A stretch of 64,000 nucleotides of DNA from Ulvibacter antarcticus (GTDB lineage: Bacteria; Bacteroidota; Bacteroidia; Flavobacteriales; Flavobacteriaceae): assembly GCF_003688405.1 (NCBI RefSeq), contig NZ_REFC01000014.1, forward strand, positions 1 to 64,000. Direction: 5' to 3'. This document shows, piece after piece, positions 52,960 through 61,957 of the stretch. Position 1 is the stretch's first letter, and the number at the start of each line of letters is the position of its first letter. The translations under genes and the position numbers were made by a program. The notes under the pieces are model-generated. The model made no database searches and was not told the origin of the DNA. It saw nothing but the letters and a program-made list of their open reading frames with translations.

Positions 52960-53742
52960 ATGAATAAAAGCATAATCACTAAAATTGTAAATAACATAGC
53001 AATCTTAACGCTTAATCGCCCTGAAGTTTTTAATAGCTTCAATAAGGAAATGGCATTTCTACTTCAAGATGAACTGGATGCCTGCGAAAAAAACCCTGAA
53101 GTAAGAGCTATCGTAATTACAGGAGAAGGGAAAGCCTTTTGTGCGGGACAAGATATTCAGGAGATTACAAATCCGGAGCTTAATCCTGGATTCAAAAGTA
53201 TATTGGATGATCATTACAATCCAATTGTAAAGCGAATTCGATCTATAGAAAAACCAATAATTGGAGCTGTGAACGGGGTGGCTGCCGGTGCTGGTGCTAA
53301 TATCGCATTAGCTTGTGATGTGGTGGTTGCTTCGGAAAGAGCCAGTTTTATACAAGCTTTCAGCAAAATTGGATTGATCCCTGATAGTGCTGGAACATTC
53401 TTTTTACCACGTCTTATTGGTTTTCAGAAAGCATCAGCATTAATGATGTTAGGTGATAAGGTGTCAGCTCATGATGCGGAAAAAATGGGGATGGTTTATA
53501 AGGTGTTTTCTTCGGAAGACTTTAGCGCCGAGTATTTTGTACTTGCTGAAACGCTATCAAAAATGCCGACAAAAGCACTCGGATTAACAAAGCGATTGTT
53601 GAATCAGTCGATGAATAATGATCTCAACGAGCAACTCAAATTAGAATCTAAGTTACAAATAGAATCTGCTCAAAGTGAAGATTATGCAGAAGGTGTAAAT
53701 GCTTTTGTGGAAAAGAGAAAACCGAATTTTAAAGGAAAATAA
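52960..53742 (+). CDS. paaG: Enoyl-CoA hydratase/isomerase PaaG-type
   Basis: 260 residues. Crotonase fold: ILTLNRPEVFNSFN near 13, GEGKAFCAGQDIQEI near 57, IGAVNGVAAGAGANIALACDVVVASE near 100 with the oxyanion-hole residues, and IGLIPDSAGTFFLPRLIG near 132 with catalytic Asp. Family members in this position catalyse isomerisation of the epoxide to the oxepin-CoA. The Asp in PDSAG favours PaaG-type isomerase over a hydratase. Confidence 0.93.
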   Translation: MNKSIITKIVNNIAILTLNRPEVFNSFNKEMAFLLQDELDACEKNPEVRAIVITGEGKAFCAGQDIQEITNPELNPGFKSILDDHYNPIVKRIRSIEKPIIGAVNGVAAGAGANIALACDVVVASERASFIQAFSKIGLIPDSAGTFFLPRLIGFQKASALMMLGDKVSAHDAEKMGMVYKVFSSEDFSAEYFVLAETLSKMPTKALGLTKRLLNQSMNNDLNEQLKLESKLQIESAQSEDYAEGVNAFVEKRKPNFKGK

Positions 53743-53743
53743 A

Positions 53744-53780
53744 CTTCTCCCTCTCCTAGGGGAGAGGGTTGAGGTGAGGG
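53744..53780 (+). repeat. Family 1 palindromic repeat between paaG and paaH
   Basis: CTTCTCCCTCTCCTAGGGGAGAGGG then TTGAGGTGAGGG; it matches the other family 1 copies in layout and falls 8 bp before the paaH ATG. Confidence 0.88.
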
Positions 53781-53787
53781 AAAAATT

Positions 53788-54969
53788 ATGATTAAAAATA
53801 TAGGAATTATAGGAGGAGGAACCATGGGAAGCGGCATTGCACAAGTGGCCGCCGCCGCCGGATGCAGTGTTAAATTATTCGACACAAATTCGGAAGCTTT
53901 GGGTAAGGCTAAGGCAAGTCTGGAAAAAATAATGAATCGGTTGGTGGAGAAAGGGCGTATTGATGCTTCGGAAAAGAGCAGAATAGAGGAAAACATTCAG
54001 TACGTGAATACCTTAAAAGATTTGGCAGATTCCGATCTTACGATTGAAGCGATCATTGAAAATTTGGAGATTAAAAAGAAGGTGTTTCAGGAGCTTGAAA
54101 GCTTTGTTTCTGAAAAATGCATCATTGCTTCCAACACATCTTCATTATCAATTGCTTCGATTGCAGCATCACTAAAAGATCCAAGTCGCTGTGTTGGAAT
54201 TCACTTTTTCAATCCGGCACCCCTCATGAAACTTGTTGAGGTTATTCCGGCGATACAAACTTCCAAAGCAACCTTAAAGACTTCCGAAGAAACTATAAAA
54301 AACTGGGGGAAAGTAGTAGCAATTGCCAAAGACACACCCGGATTTATTGTTAATAGAGTTGCTCGACCGTTCTATGGAGAATCCCTTAGAATTTATGAAG
54401 AAGGAATTGCCGATTTTATCACGATAGATTCGGCATTGAAAACAAAAGGCGGATTTAGAATGGGACCTTTCGAGCTAATGGATTTTATAGGAAATGACGT
54501 AAATTACACAGTGACCGAAACTGTATTTGAAGCCTTTTATTACGATCCAAGATATAAGCCGGCATTCACTCAGAAACGGTTTGCAGAGGCGGGTTATTTA
54601 GGAAGAAAATCGGGAAAAGGGTATTATGAATATGATGAATCGGGACAAATGTCAGTTCGAGCGGAGTCGAGAACCAATCCTGAAAATGATACTTTATCAC
54701 AAACAATATTTGACCGGGTATTAATAATGCTTATCAATGAGGCGGCAGATGCATTATTTTGGAATATTGCATCTGCAGAGGATATTGACAATGCAATGAC
54801 AAAAGGGGTGAATTATCCCAAAGGATTATTGGCTTGGGCAGATGAAAAAGGAATCGATTGGTGTGTTGCTAAAATGGATGAATTATATGAAATGTATCAT
54901 GAAGATAGATATCGAAGCAGTCCTTTATTACGAAAAATGAAGAAAGAAAATAAGAAGTTTTTTAGTTAG
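53788..54969 (+). CDS. paaH: 3-hydroxyacyl-CoA dehydrogenase PaaH-type
   Basis: 393 residues. GxGxxG GIIGGGTMGSGIAQVAAAAG at 6-24, TSSLSIASIA near 130, HFFNPAPLMKLVEVI near 145 with catalytic His, and RPFYGESLRIYEEG near 196, then an additional C-terminal 3HCDH domain. NAD+-dependent oxidation in the lower paa pathway. Longer than fadB-type single domains (about 280), as usual for PaaH-like enzymes with a duplicated C-terminal domain. Confidence 0.94.
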   Translation: MIKNIGIIGGGTMGSGIAQVAAAAGCSVKLFDTNSEALGKAKASLEKIMNRLVEKGRIDASEKSRIEENIQYVNTLKDLADSDLTIEAIIENLEIKKKVFQELESFVSEKCIIASNTSSLSIASIAASLKDPSRCVGIHFFNPAPLMKLVEVIPAIQTSKATLKTSEETIKNWGKVVAIAKDTPGFIVNRVARPFYGESLRIYEEGIADFITIDSALKTKGGFRMGPFELMDFIGNDVNYTVTETVFEAFYYDPRYKPAFTQKRFAEAGYLGRKSGKGYYEYDESGQMSVRAESRTNPENDTLSQTIFDRVLIMLINEAADALFWNIASAEDIDNAMTKGVNYPKGLLAWADEKGIDWCVAKMDELYEMYHEDRYRSSPLLRKMKKENKKFFS

Positions 54970-54989
54970 TGAGTTAGTGAGTATTAATA

Positions 54990-55367
54990 ATGAAAAGTAC
55001 ATATTATTTCAAGTTTGAAGATTTAAAGATATATCAGAAGGCGATAACTTTTGGTGAGTCTGTAAATGGCCAAATTAATATTTTTCCAAAAGAGGAAACT
55101 TATCGATTGGCGTCTCAATTTATTAGAGCCGCAGACTCGATTGCGAATAATATTGCTGAAGGTTCGGCATCTTCAGACGCGAATTTTAATAGGTATTTAC
55201 AAATTGCTTGGGATAGTGCACATGAATGTGTAGTTTGTAGTACAAAAGCGAGATTAAGAGGGTTTATTTCAATTGAACAGGATGAACATAACAGAGAAAA
55301 TATAACTGAGTTATCCAAGATGATATCTTCTTATAAGAAGTACTTAAAAACAAAACTAAATAAGTAG
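54990..55367 (+). CDS. Four-helix-bundle protein (23S rRNA intervening-sequence family)
   Basis: 125 residues. FEDLKIYQKAITFGESVNGQ, FPKEETYRLASQFIRAADSIANNIAEGSA and NFNRYLQIAWDSAHECVVC are the family signature. Such proteins are encoded in rRNA intervening sequences, near diversity-generating retroelements and as strays in Bacteroidota; function unclear. It splits paaH from paaI. It is preceded by a short tandem GTTAGTGA GTTAGTGA (about 54966) and followed by GGAACTCAAAAACTCC-type low complexity, suggesting insertion. Confidence 0.93.
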   Translation: MKSTYYFKFEDLKIYQKAITFGESVNGQINIFPKEETYRLASQFIRAADSIANNIAEGSASSDANFNRYLQIAWDSAHECVVCSTKARLRGFISIEQDEHNRENITELSKMISSYKKYLKTKLNK

Positions 55368-55389
55368 GAACTCAAAAACTCCAAGACCT

Positions 55390-55794
55390 ATGGACTCAAA
55401 GGCTATTCCATATAAAATGCTAAGTCAGGACGCCTTTAGTCAATGGCTGGGTATTGAAATTCTGGAATGTGAATTAGGCAGATGTAAAGTGGCTATGACA
55501 GTCCGAAAAGAGATGTTGAATAGTATGGGGAAAGCTCATGGTGGTATTAGTTATAGTTTGGCAGATACGGCTTTTGGATTTTCAGCGAATACCCATGGTA
55601 AGTATGCCGTTTCTATTGAGACTTCGATAAACCATATTGAAGCGCTTAATGAAGGTGATTATTTAATCGCCGAATCTGTAATAGAGAAGGTAAATAACAA
55701 ACTCGGATTTAATGTAGTAGAAGTAAAGAGAGGCGACGAATTGGTGGCGCTGTTTAAAGGCGTCGTGTACAGAACCTCGAAAGATTGGGAATAA
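55390..55794 (+). CDS. paaI: Hydroxyphenylacetyl-CoA thioesterase PaaI-type
   Basis: 134 residues, hotdog fold. MLNSMGKAHGGISYSLADTAFGFSANTHGKYAVSIETSINHIE contains the conserved HGG and the catalytic Asp of the PaaI family. Hydrolyses CoA thioesters that block the pathway and frees CoA. Length fits PaaI exactly. Confidence 0.95.
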   Translation: MDSKAIPYKMLSQDAFSQWLGIEILECELGRCKVAMTVRKEMLNSMGKAHGGISYSLADTAFGFSANTHGKYAVSIETSINHIEALNEGDYLIAESVIEKVNNKLGFNVVEVKRGDELVALFKGVVYRTSKDWE

Positions 55795-55823
55795 AAAAGT
55801 GAAACGCGCCACTTGCTATTTTC

Positions 55824-55838
55824 AAGGCGGGTTGGTTA
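55824..55838 (+). repeat. Fragment resembling family 3 repeat core
   Basis: AAGGCGGGTTGGTTA differs by one base from AAGGCGGGGTGGTTA of the family 3 copy at 45241. No stem arm is visible beside it, so it may be a decayed remnant. Confidence 0.45.
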
Positions 55839-55882
55839 CTTTTAAGCATAAAATATAATTATCAACTATAATTTTTTAAAAT

Positions 55883-56743
55883 ATGAAATGGCAAGGTAGA
55901 AGACAAAGTGATAATTTAGATGACCGGAGAGGAATGGGCACAAAAGGAAAGCTCGTTGCAGGCGGTGGAGCAGTGGCAGTAATAGTACTGTTGTTACAGG
56001 TTTTTGGCGGTGAAACGGGGCAACAACTTGCACCTATAGTCGAACAAATAGGAAATAGTCAATCAACACAACAAGTCGATCAAAGAGAGCTTACCGCTCA
56101 AGAAAAAGAAGTAGGAAGTTTTGTTTCGACAGTTCTAGCAGATACTGAAGATGTATGGAATACGATCTTTAGAGAAAATAATTTGGGACAATATGAAGAA
56201 CCTACCATGGTCTTATTTACTGATGCCGTAAGCTCCGCATGTGGAAATGCCACTTCAGCTTCCGGTCCGTTTTATTGTCCGGGCGATCATAATCTATATA
56301 TGGATTTGACATTTTTTGATGAATTAAAAACTCGTTTTGGCGCTCAGGGAGGAGATTTCGCAATCGCCTATGTAACTGCTCATGAAATAGGACATCACGT
56401 TCAAACCTTACTTGGTACTAACCAAAAAGTGAGTCAATTGAAACGTCAAACCAATGAAACAGAAGCGAACAAGCTTTCAGTAGCACTTGAACTTCAGGCA
56501 GATTTTTATGCAGGACTTTGGGCATTTTATAACAAAGATTATTTGGAAGAAGGCGATATTCAGGAAGCGTTAAGTGCCGCAAATGCTGTAGGGGATGATG
56601 CGATTCAAAAAAGAACGCGGGGAGACGTCGTGCCAGATAGTTTTACGCACGGAACTTCCCAGCAACGTATGGAGTGGTTTATGAAAGGATATAAATCTGG
56701 TAACATACAACTAGGAGATACGTTTTCAGCAATTTTAAACTAG
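55883..56743 (+). CDS. Neutral zinc metallopeptidase (YpfJ family)
   Basis: 286 residues. MKWQGRRQSDNLDDRRGMG start, one TM segment near 30-48 (LVAGGGAVAVIVLLLQVFG), zinc-binding HEIGHHVQ near 172 and ELQADFYAGLWAF near 205 with the third ligand. Predicted membrane-anchored metallopeptidase. Not known as part of the paa pathway; its position between paaI and paaJ is probably incidental. Confidence 0.95.
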   Translation: MKWQGRRQSDNLDDRRGMGTKGKLVAGGGAVAVIVLLLQVFGGETGQQLAPIVEQIGNSQSTQQVDQRELTAQEKEVGSFVSTVLADTEDVWNTIFRENNLGQYEEPTMVLFTDAVSSACGNATSASGPFYCPGDHNLYMDLTFFDELKTRFGAQGGDFAIAYVTAHEIGHHVQTLLGTNQKVSQLKRQTNETEANKLSVALELQADFYAGLWAFYNKDYLEEGDIQEALSAANAVGDDAIQKRTRGDVVPDSFTHGTSQQRMEWFMKGYKSGNIQLGDTFSAILN

Positions 56744-56756
56744 AACAATTAAAAAT

Positions 56757-56842
56757 GTAAAACCGAAAAATGTAAAATATTAAACTTAAAAGTGTATTTC
56801 AATTGCACTTTTGCATTTTACATTTATCATTTAAAATTTATA
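56757..56842 (+). repeat. AT-rich palindromic element (family 5), copy upstream of paaJ
   Basis: AAAACCGAAAAATGTAAAAT ... AAAAGTG/CACTTTT ... ATTTTACATTT with nested inverted arms. Related in order and wording to the region at 59362-59455 (ACCGAAAAAT, AATGTAAA, TTTTACATTTAAAATTTA). Confidence 0.6.
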
Positions 56843-56844
56843 CT

Positions 56845-58059
56845 TTGAAAGAAGCATACATTATAGACGGAGTGCGAACTCCAATTGGAAACTACAAAGG
56901 AACACTTAGCGCCTTGCGAACAGACGATTTAGGGGCTTTAGTGATTTCAGAAGTTGTAAAAAGAAACCCGAACATTCCAAAAGAAGCATACGATGATGTA
57001 ATCATGGGATGTGCCAACCAAGCGGGAGAGGATAACCGAAATGTTGCTCGTATGTCACTTTTGTTGGCAGGACTTCCATTTACTGTTCCTGGAGAAACCG
57101 TGAACCGACTTTGTAGCAGCGGACTGTCAGCAATTATTCACGCCAATCGGGCGATAAAAGCTGGGGACGGAGATTTGTTTATTTCCGGTGGTGTAGAGAA
57201 TATGACTCGTGGGCCATATGTAATTGCGAAAGCTTCTTCTGCCTTCGGAAATGATTCCAAAATGTACGATTCGAGTTTTGGCTGGCGATTTATAAACCCG
57301 AAAATGCAAGAGCTTTACGGCACGGAAGGCATGGGGAATACTGCTGAAAATCTTGTGGAAAAGTATAATATTTCTCGTGAAGATCAAGATGCCTTTGCTT
57401 ACAATAGTCAAATGAAAGCTACTAAGGCACAAAAAAATGGAAGACTCGCAAAAGAGATAGTTCCGGTAGAAATTCCGCAGAGAAAAAAAGACCCGATTAT
57501 CTTTAAAGATGATGAGTTCATTCGCCCGGAAACAACGATTGAAGTCTTGGCAAAATTAAGAGGTGCTTTCAAAAAAGAAGGTGGAAGTGTCACTGCCGGA
57601 AACAGTTCCGGATTAAATGACGGTGCCGCAGCTACAATCATCGCTTCCGAAGCCGCTGTAAAAAAATACAATTTAAAACCCCTCGCTAGAATAGTAAGTT
57701 CGGCTGTGGTTGGAGTAGAGCCCAGAATCATGGGAATAGGTCCTGTTCAAGCTTCGAACAAAGCTTTGGAGAAAGCAGGTCTGAAAATGAAAGATATGGA
57801 CATCATCGAGCTAAATGAAGCCTTTGCATCTCAAGCCTTAGCATGTATTCGCGAATGGGGATTGAAAGATAACGACCCGAGAATAAACCCGAATGGAGGC
57901 TCAATTGCTATTGGACATCCATTGGGAGTTACAGGTGCCAGATTAGCCTATACTGCGGCTTTAGAGCTGCAAGAACAAAAGAAAAGGTATGCCTTGATTA
58001 CCATGTGTATTGGCGTGGGACAAGGGTATGCGGCGATAATAGAAAATGTCAATATATAA
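56845..58059 (+). CDS. paaJ: 3-oxoadipyl-CoA/3-oxo-5,6-dehydrosuberyl-CoA thiolase
   Basis: 404 residues from TTG 56845 (KEAYIIDGVRTPIGNYKGTLS); the frame upstream to 56803 is an AT-rich repeat. Thiolase signatures: active Cys in NRLCSSGLSAI near 90, SGGVENMTRGPYV near 115, NEAFASQAL near 330, GGSIAIGHPLGVTGAR with catalytic His near 357 and MCIGVGQG with catalytic Cys near 390. Cleaves the two thiolytic steps of the paa pathway. Length matches PaaJ/PcaF. Confidence 0.95.
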   Translation: MKEAYIIDGVRTPIGNYKGTLSALRTDDLGALVISEVVKRNPNIPKEAYDDVIMGCANQAGEDNRNVARMSLLLAGLPFTVPGETVNRLCSSGLSAIIHANRAIKAGDGDLFISGGVENMTRGPYVIAKASSAFGNDSKMYDSSFGWRFINPKMQELYGTEGMGNTAENLVEKYNISREDQDAFAYNSQMKATKAQKNGRLAKEIVPVEIPQRKKDPIIFKDDEFIRPETTIEVLAKLRGAFKKEGGSVTAGNSSGLNDGAAATIIASEAAVKKYNLKPLARIVSSAVVGVEPRIMGIGPVQASNKALEKAGLKMKDMDIIELNEAFASQALACIREWGLKDNDPRINPNGGSIAIGHPLGVTGARLAYTAALELQEQKKRYALITMCIGVGQGYAAIIENVNI

Positions 58060-58069
58060 AAGTTTTAAT

Positions 58070-58750
58070 ATGACGAGGGTAATTAGTTTTCTAATTCTAT
58101 TGGTCTTAATCAGTGCCTTCCAGGCGCCTGAAAGGAAGGATTTTTTTGAAGGGAAAGTGACATATCAATTAGAGTATGACCCTATCCATAAAAATGCGAC
58201 TGTTGAGTTCCTTGAAGAGAATTATGGTGTGACCGAAATTATGTACTACAAGAATGGTTTTTATAAAAAAGTTACTTTGAATAGAGAGGGAGATACGGTT
58301 AAAACGATCATTCACAATCCGATCGAAAAAAGGCTTTATGGAACGCATATTTCGACTGGTGATACCATAATGACGTATTCTTCATTAGATGAAGTCATGG
58401 CGGATTATAAGTCAACAAAAGTAGAGAAGGAGACAATTTTGAATTTAAAGACCTTCGGTATTCGATATGACTTTAAAATGAAAACGGAGTTTGTCACATA
58501 TGGAGTTGAAAAGAGTAGCATTACATACTATTTTACAAAGAAATTTAAAATAAACCCGGAGAATCATAAGAATCAAAAAGATGGTTTTTATGATGAGATT
58601 GTAGAACAAAACCCTTTTTTAATTTTGAAAACTATCTCTAATGATAATTTTATAAAAGAGGAAACTAAAACAGCAACAGAGATTAAAGAGTACAAGATTG
58701 ACGATTCTATATTCAAAGTGGATTCCACAAAACCAATAAAAGATATTTAG
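58070..58750 (+). CDS. Secreted hypothetical protein inside the paa operon
   Basis: 226 residues from ATG 58070 (MTRVISFLILLVLISAFQAPERKDFFEGKVTYQLEYDP). Signal peptide then beta-rich sequence; FFEGKVTYQLEY and MKTEFVTYGVEKSSITYYFTKKF recall the opening of GLPGLI-type proteins, but the GLPGLI motif is absent. Its first codons overlap no gene, but the start is 10 bp from paaJ's stop and its stop is followed after 1 bp by the SDR gene, so it is embedded in the transcript. Function unknown. Confidence 0.8.
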   Translation: MTRVISFLILLVLISAFQAPERKDFFEGKVTYQLEYDPIHKNATVEFLEENYGVTEIMYYKNGFYKKVTLNREGDTVKTIIHNPIEKRLYGTHISTGDTIMTYSSLDEVMADYKSTKVEKETILNLKTFGIRYDFKMKTEFVTYGVEKSSITYYFTKKFKINPENHKNQKDGFYDEIVEQNPFLILKTISNDNFIKEETKTATEIKEYKIDDSIFKVDSTKPIKDI

Positions 58751-58751
58751 A

Positions 58752-59354
58752 ATGAGGATACTTATCATAGGAGGAAATGGAACGATTGGAAAAAAATTAA
58801 CTGAACGTTTTTCTGAAAAGCATGACGTTATTGTTGCAGGCAGATCTTCAGGGGATGTAACGGTCGATATTGCTTCTTCGGAATCTATTCAAGCAATGTT
58901 TCATAAAATAGGAAAGATTGATGCTATAGTAAATGTTGCAGGTGATGCAAAATGGGATAAATTCGATAATCTTTCCGAAGAAGACTTTTATATTGGTATT
59001 AAAAGTAAGATGATGGGGCAAGTGAATTTAGTACGACTCGGGCGCAAGTTTTTAAATCCTAATGGATCCATAACATTAACCACAGGAATTTTGGCCGATG
59101 AGCCGGTGGATATGACAACAAGTGCAGCAATGGTCAATGGAGCGATTCAGAGTTTCACAAAAGCAGTGGCATTAGAACTGCAAAATGGAATACGTGTAAA
59201 CGTCGTTTCAGCCGATTTAGTAGAAGATGCTTACGAAAAATACAAAGATTATTTTCCGGGTAATACACCCGTTCCAATGCGTAAAATAACCGATGGTTAT
59301 GTGAAATGCGTAGAAGGTAAAATCAATGGCGAAATAATTAGAATTAGAGCGTAA
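58752..59354 (+). CDS. Short-chain dehydrogenase/reductase (short variant)
   Basis: 200 residues. Rossmann GGNGTIGKKL at 7-16, VNVAGDAKWDKF near 60, ITLTTGILAD near 103 and SAAMVNGAIQSFTKAVALEL near 118. The canonical YxxxK appears replaced (A-A-M-V-N-G around the usual position), so catalysis is uncertain. Similar short SDRs are often annotated near paaZ. Starts one base after the preceding stop. Confidence 0.85.
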   Translation: MRILIIGGNGTIGKKLTERFSEKHDVIVAGRSSGDVTVDIASSESIQAMFHKIGKIDAIVNVAGDAKWDKFDNLSEEDFYIGIKSKMMGQVNLVRLGRKFLNPNGSITLTTGILADEPVDMTTSAAMVNGAIQSFTKAVALELQNGIRVNVVSADLVEDAYEKYKDYFPGNTPVPMRKITDGYVKCVEGKINGEIIRIRA

Positions 59355-59361
59355 ACAATAT

Positions 59362-59455
59362 AAAACCGAAAAATCTAAAACTTCAAAATGTAAATCGATA
59401 AAGCCTAAAGACGCGTTACTTTTACATTTAAAATTTAAACTTTTTCATTTATTAA
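59362..59455 (+). repeat. AT-rich palindromic element (family 5), copy upstream of paaZ
   Basis: AAAACCGAAAAATCTAAAAC, AAATGTAAA ... TTTACATTT and TTAAAATTTAAAC; same arrangement as the element at 56757. Confidence 0.6.
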
Positions 59456-59461
59456 TTACCA

Positions 59462-61957
59462 ATGAAAACACAGCACTACATACAAGGACAATGGACGGAT
59501 GGCAAAGGCGAAGGGAGCCCAATTCTTGACTCGATTACTGGAGAACATTTTACAAGTGTCACTACCGAAGGATTGGATGTTGCATCTATTTTGCAGTATG
59601 GACGAGATAAGGGAAACACACTTCGGAAAATGACTTTTCAGGAGCGTGGAAATATGCTCAAAGCTTTGGCGATGTATCTTACCAAAAAGAAGCAGGCTTT
59701 TTATGAGCTGAGTTATAGAACCGGAGCTACAAAAATTGATAGCTGGATAGATATTGAAGGCGGATTTGGAAACTTATTTGCCAATGCTTCTCTTCGGAAA
59801 CTTTTCCCTAATCAGTCGTATCATGTTGAAGGCGATCCTATCGATCTTTCTAAAGGAGGTCGATTTATGGCGCATCATATTATGGTGCCTCGTGAAGGAG
59901 TTGCAGTTCATATCAATGCGTTCAATTTCCCGGTTTGGGGAATGTTAGAGAAATGTGCGGTAAACTGGATGGCAGGAATGCCGGCTGTTGTTTTGCCTGC
60001 ACCTCAGACGTCTTATTTAACGGAAGCTGTTGTACGTGAAATCATCGCATCTGGGATTCTTCCGGAAGGATCTTTACAGCTTATTAGCGGTACTGCAAGA
60101 AATATTTTAGATACGGTTCAATCGCAGGATGTCGTTACTTTTACGGGTTCTGCCGTTACTGGAAGAAAGCTTAAAAATCATCCACGGCTTATGGAAGAAT
60201 CAGTGCCTTTTACTATGGAAGCCGATTCATTAAATGCTTCGATTTTAGGAGAAGATGCTGTGCCAGGGACTCCCGAATTCGATCTATTTATTAAAGAAGT
60301 TAGAAATGAAATGACCGTTAAATGTGGTCAGAAATGTACTGCTATTCGACGTATTATCGTTCCGGAGAAATTAGTTGAAGATGTTCAGATTGCACTTGGA
60401 AAAGCATTAGATAAGGTAACGATTGGTGATCCTCGTTTGAAGGAAGTACGTATGGGCTCATTAGTAAATGATGCTCAACGTAAATCTGTAATCGAGCAAG
60501 TAAATAAAATCGCTAAAACGGCTGAAATTGTCTACGGAAATCTTTCCGAAGTAGAGACCATTGGAGCCGATTCTAAAAAAGGTGCGTTTCTTAAACCAAT
60601 ACTGCTCCGTGAAGACAATCCTTTAGTAAATGAAGCTGCTCACATTACTGAAGCGTTTGGTCCTGTAAGTACAATTATGCCGTACAAATCCTTGGAAGAA
60701 GCAATTACGCTTTCGAAAATGGGGAGAGGTTCTCTAGTGAGTTCGATTATTACAAACGATAATAAAATTGCAAAAGAATATACTATAAATGCAGCATCAC
60801 ATCATGGAAGAATCTTAATCCTGAATCGTGAGAGTGCCAAGCAGAGTACTGGACATGGTTCACCATTGCCAAATCTAATTCATGGCGGTCCGGGACGTGC
60901 CGGAGGTGGTGAAGAGATGGGCGGATTGCGAGGTGTAAAACATTATTTACAGCGTTGTGCGATTCAAGGTTCTCCAACAACCCTAACAGAAGTGACGGGT
61001 ATTTATCAGCCTATGGCAGATTATAAGGAGACTGAAAAGCATCCCTTTGCCTATCATTGGGAAGATATAGAGCCGGGAATGTCGTTAAAAACGCATAGAC
61101 GAACTATTACTGATACCGATATTATTAACTTTGGAAATATTACTTGGGATCATTTTTATGCCCATACTGATATCACGTCTCTTGAAGGAAGCATATTCGA
61201 AAAGCGAACCGCTCATGGGTATTTTATTATTTCTGCGGCGGCGGGATTGTTTGTTTATCCGAATAAAGGTCCAGTAGCAGCGAATTACGGACTGGAAGAA
61301 TGTAGATTCCTGCGTCCTATTTATCACAACGATACGGTTTACGTTCGTCTTACTTGTAAGCAAAAAATAGATCGTGACTCTCGAGGCACAGAACTTCCTA
61401 GTGGAATCGTAAAATGGTATGTTGAGGTTTTTGATACTGAAGATGAATTGGTAGCAATCGCAACTATTTTAACCATGGTTCAGAAAAAGCAAACTGTTTT
61501 TGTTGAAATGACTTCGGAAAATATCCCAGAATATTTGAGCAAACTAACTTCAGACACTAAACCGAAATGGGGAATCCTGACGCCACAGCATATGATAGAG
61601 CATTTGGAAATGACATATAAAATTGCTTCCGGTGAACTTCAGGATTTTGAAGTAGCAACGCCGGAGAAGTATTTGGAAAAGACTTTCGAATCCCTATACA
61701 ATTACGAGAAGTTTCCAAAGAACACAAATTTCCCGATGCTCGAAAAAGATACTTTGGATGCGCTAAGTCATCCCGATCTAGAAACAGCAAAAAGTAAATT
61801 ATTAGAAGCGAGAGAGGAATATATTGCGTTTTTCAAGGAAAATCCCGATGTGAAATTGAAAAACATTGTATTTGGTGATTTGAATAAGTTTGAATGGTAT
61901 TTACTAGAAAGAAAACATTTGAATCATCATTTTGAGCAATTTAATCTAAAAGATTAA
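59462..61957 (+). CDS. paaZ: PaaZ ring-opening aldehyde dehydrogenase/hydratase fused to a DinB/DUF1569-like domain
   Basis: 831 residues. N-terminal ALDH (1 to about 510) with FTGSAVTGRKLK near 220 and active Cys in VKCGQKCTAIRRIIVPE near 290; MaoC-type hotdog domain (about 530-675) with ITWDHFYAHTD; and a C-terminal extension (about 678-831) that begins TSENIPEYLSKL and includes TPQHMIEHLEMTYKIASG and LLERKHLNHHFEQF, the His pattern of DinB-like/DUF1569 domains. E. coli PaaZ is about 681 residues, so the last 150 are extra. Oxepin ring hydrolysis and aldehyde oxidation are known; the DinB-like part is unexplained. The last 10 codons form one arm of a 19-bp stem. Confidence 0.93.
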   Translation: MKTQHYIQGQWTDGKGEGSPILDSITGEHFTSVTTEGLDVASILQYGRDKGNTLRKMTFQERGNMLKALAMYLTKKKQAFYELSYRTGATKIDSWIDIEGGFGNLFANASLRKLFPNQSYHVEGDPIDLSKGGRFMAHHIMVPREGVAVHINAFNFPVWGMLEKCAVNWMAGMPAVVLPAPQTSYLTEAVVREIIASGILPEGSLQLISGTARNILDTVQSQDVVTFTGSAVTGRKLKNHPRLMEESVPFTMEADSLNASILGEDAVPGTPEFDLFIKEVRNEMTVKCGQKCTAIRRIIVPEKLVEDVQIALGKALDKVTIGDPRLKEVRMGSLVNDAQRKSVIEQVNKIAKTAEIVYGNLSEVETIGADSKKGAFLKPILLREDNPLVNEAAHITEAFGPVSTIMPYKSLEEAITLSKMGRGSLVSSIITNDNKIAKEYTINAASHHGRILILNRESAKQSTGHGSPLPNLIHGGPGRAGGGEEMGGLRGVKHYLQRCAIQGSPTTLTEVTGIYQPMADYKETEKHPFAYHWEDIEPGMSLKTHRRTITDTDIINFGNITWDHFYAHTDITSLEGSIFEKRTAHGYFIISAAAGLFVYPNKGPVAANYGLEECRFLRPIYHNDTVYVRLTCKQKIDRDSRGTELPSGIVKWYVEVFDTEDELVAIATILTMVQKKQTVFVEMTSENIPEYLSKLTSDTKPKWGILTPQHMIEHLEMTYKIASGELQDFEVATPEKYLEKTFESLYNYEKFPKNTNFPMLEKDTLDALSHPDLETAKSKLLEAREEYIAFFKENPDVKLKNIVFGDLNKFEWYLLERKHLNHHFEQFNLKD

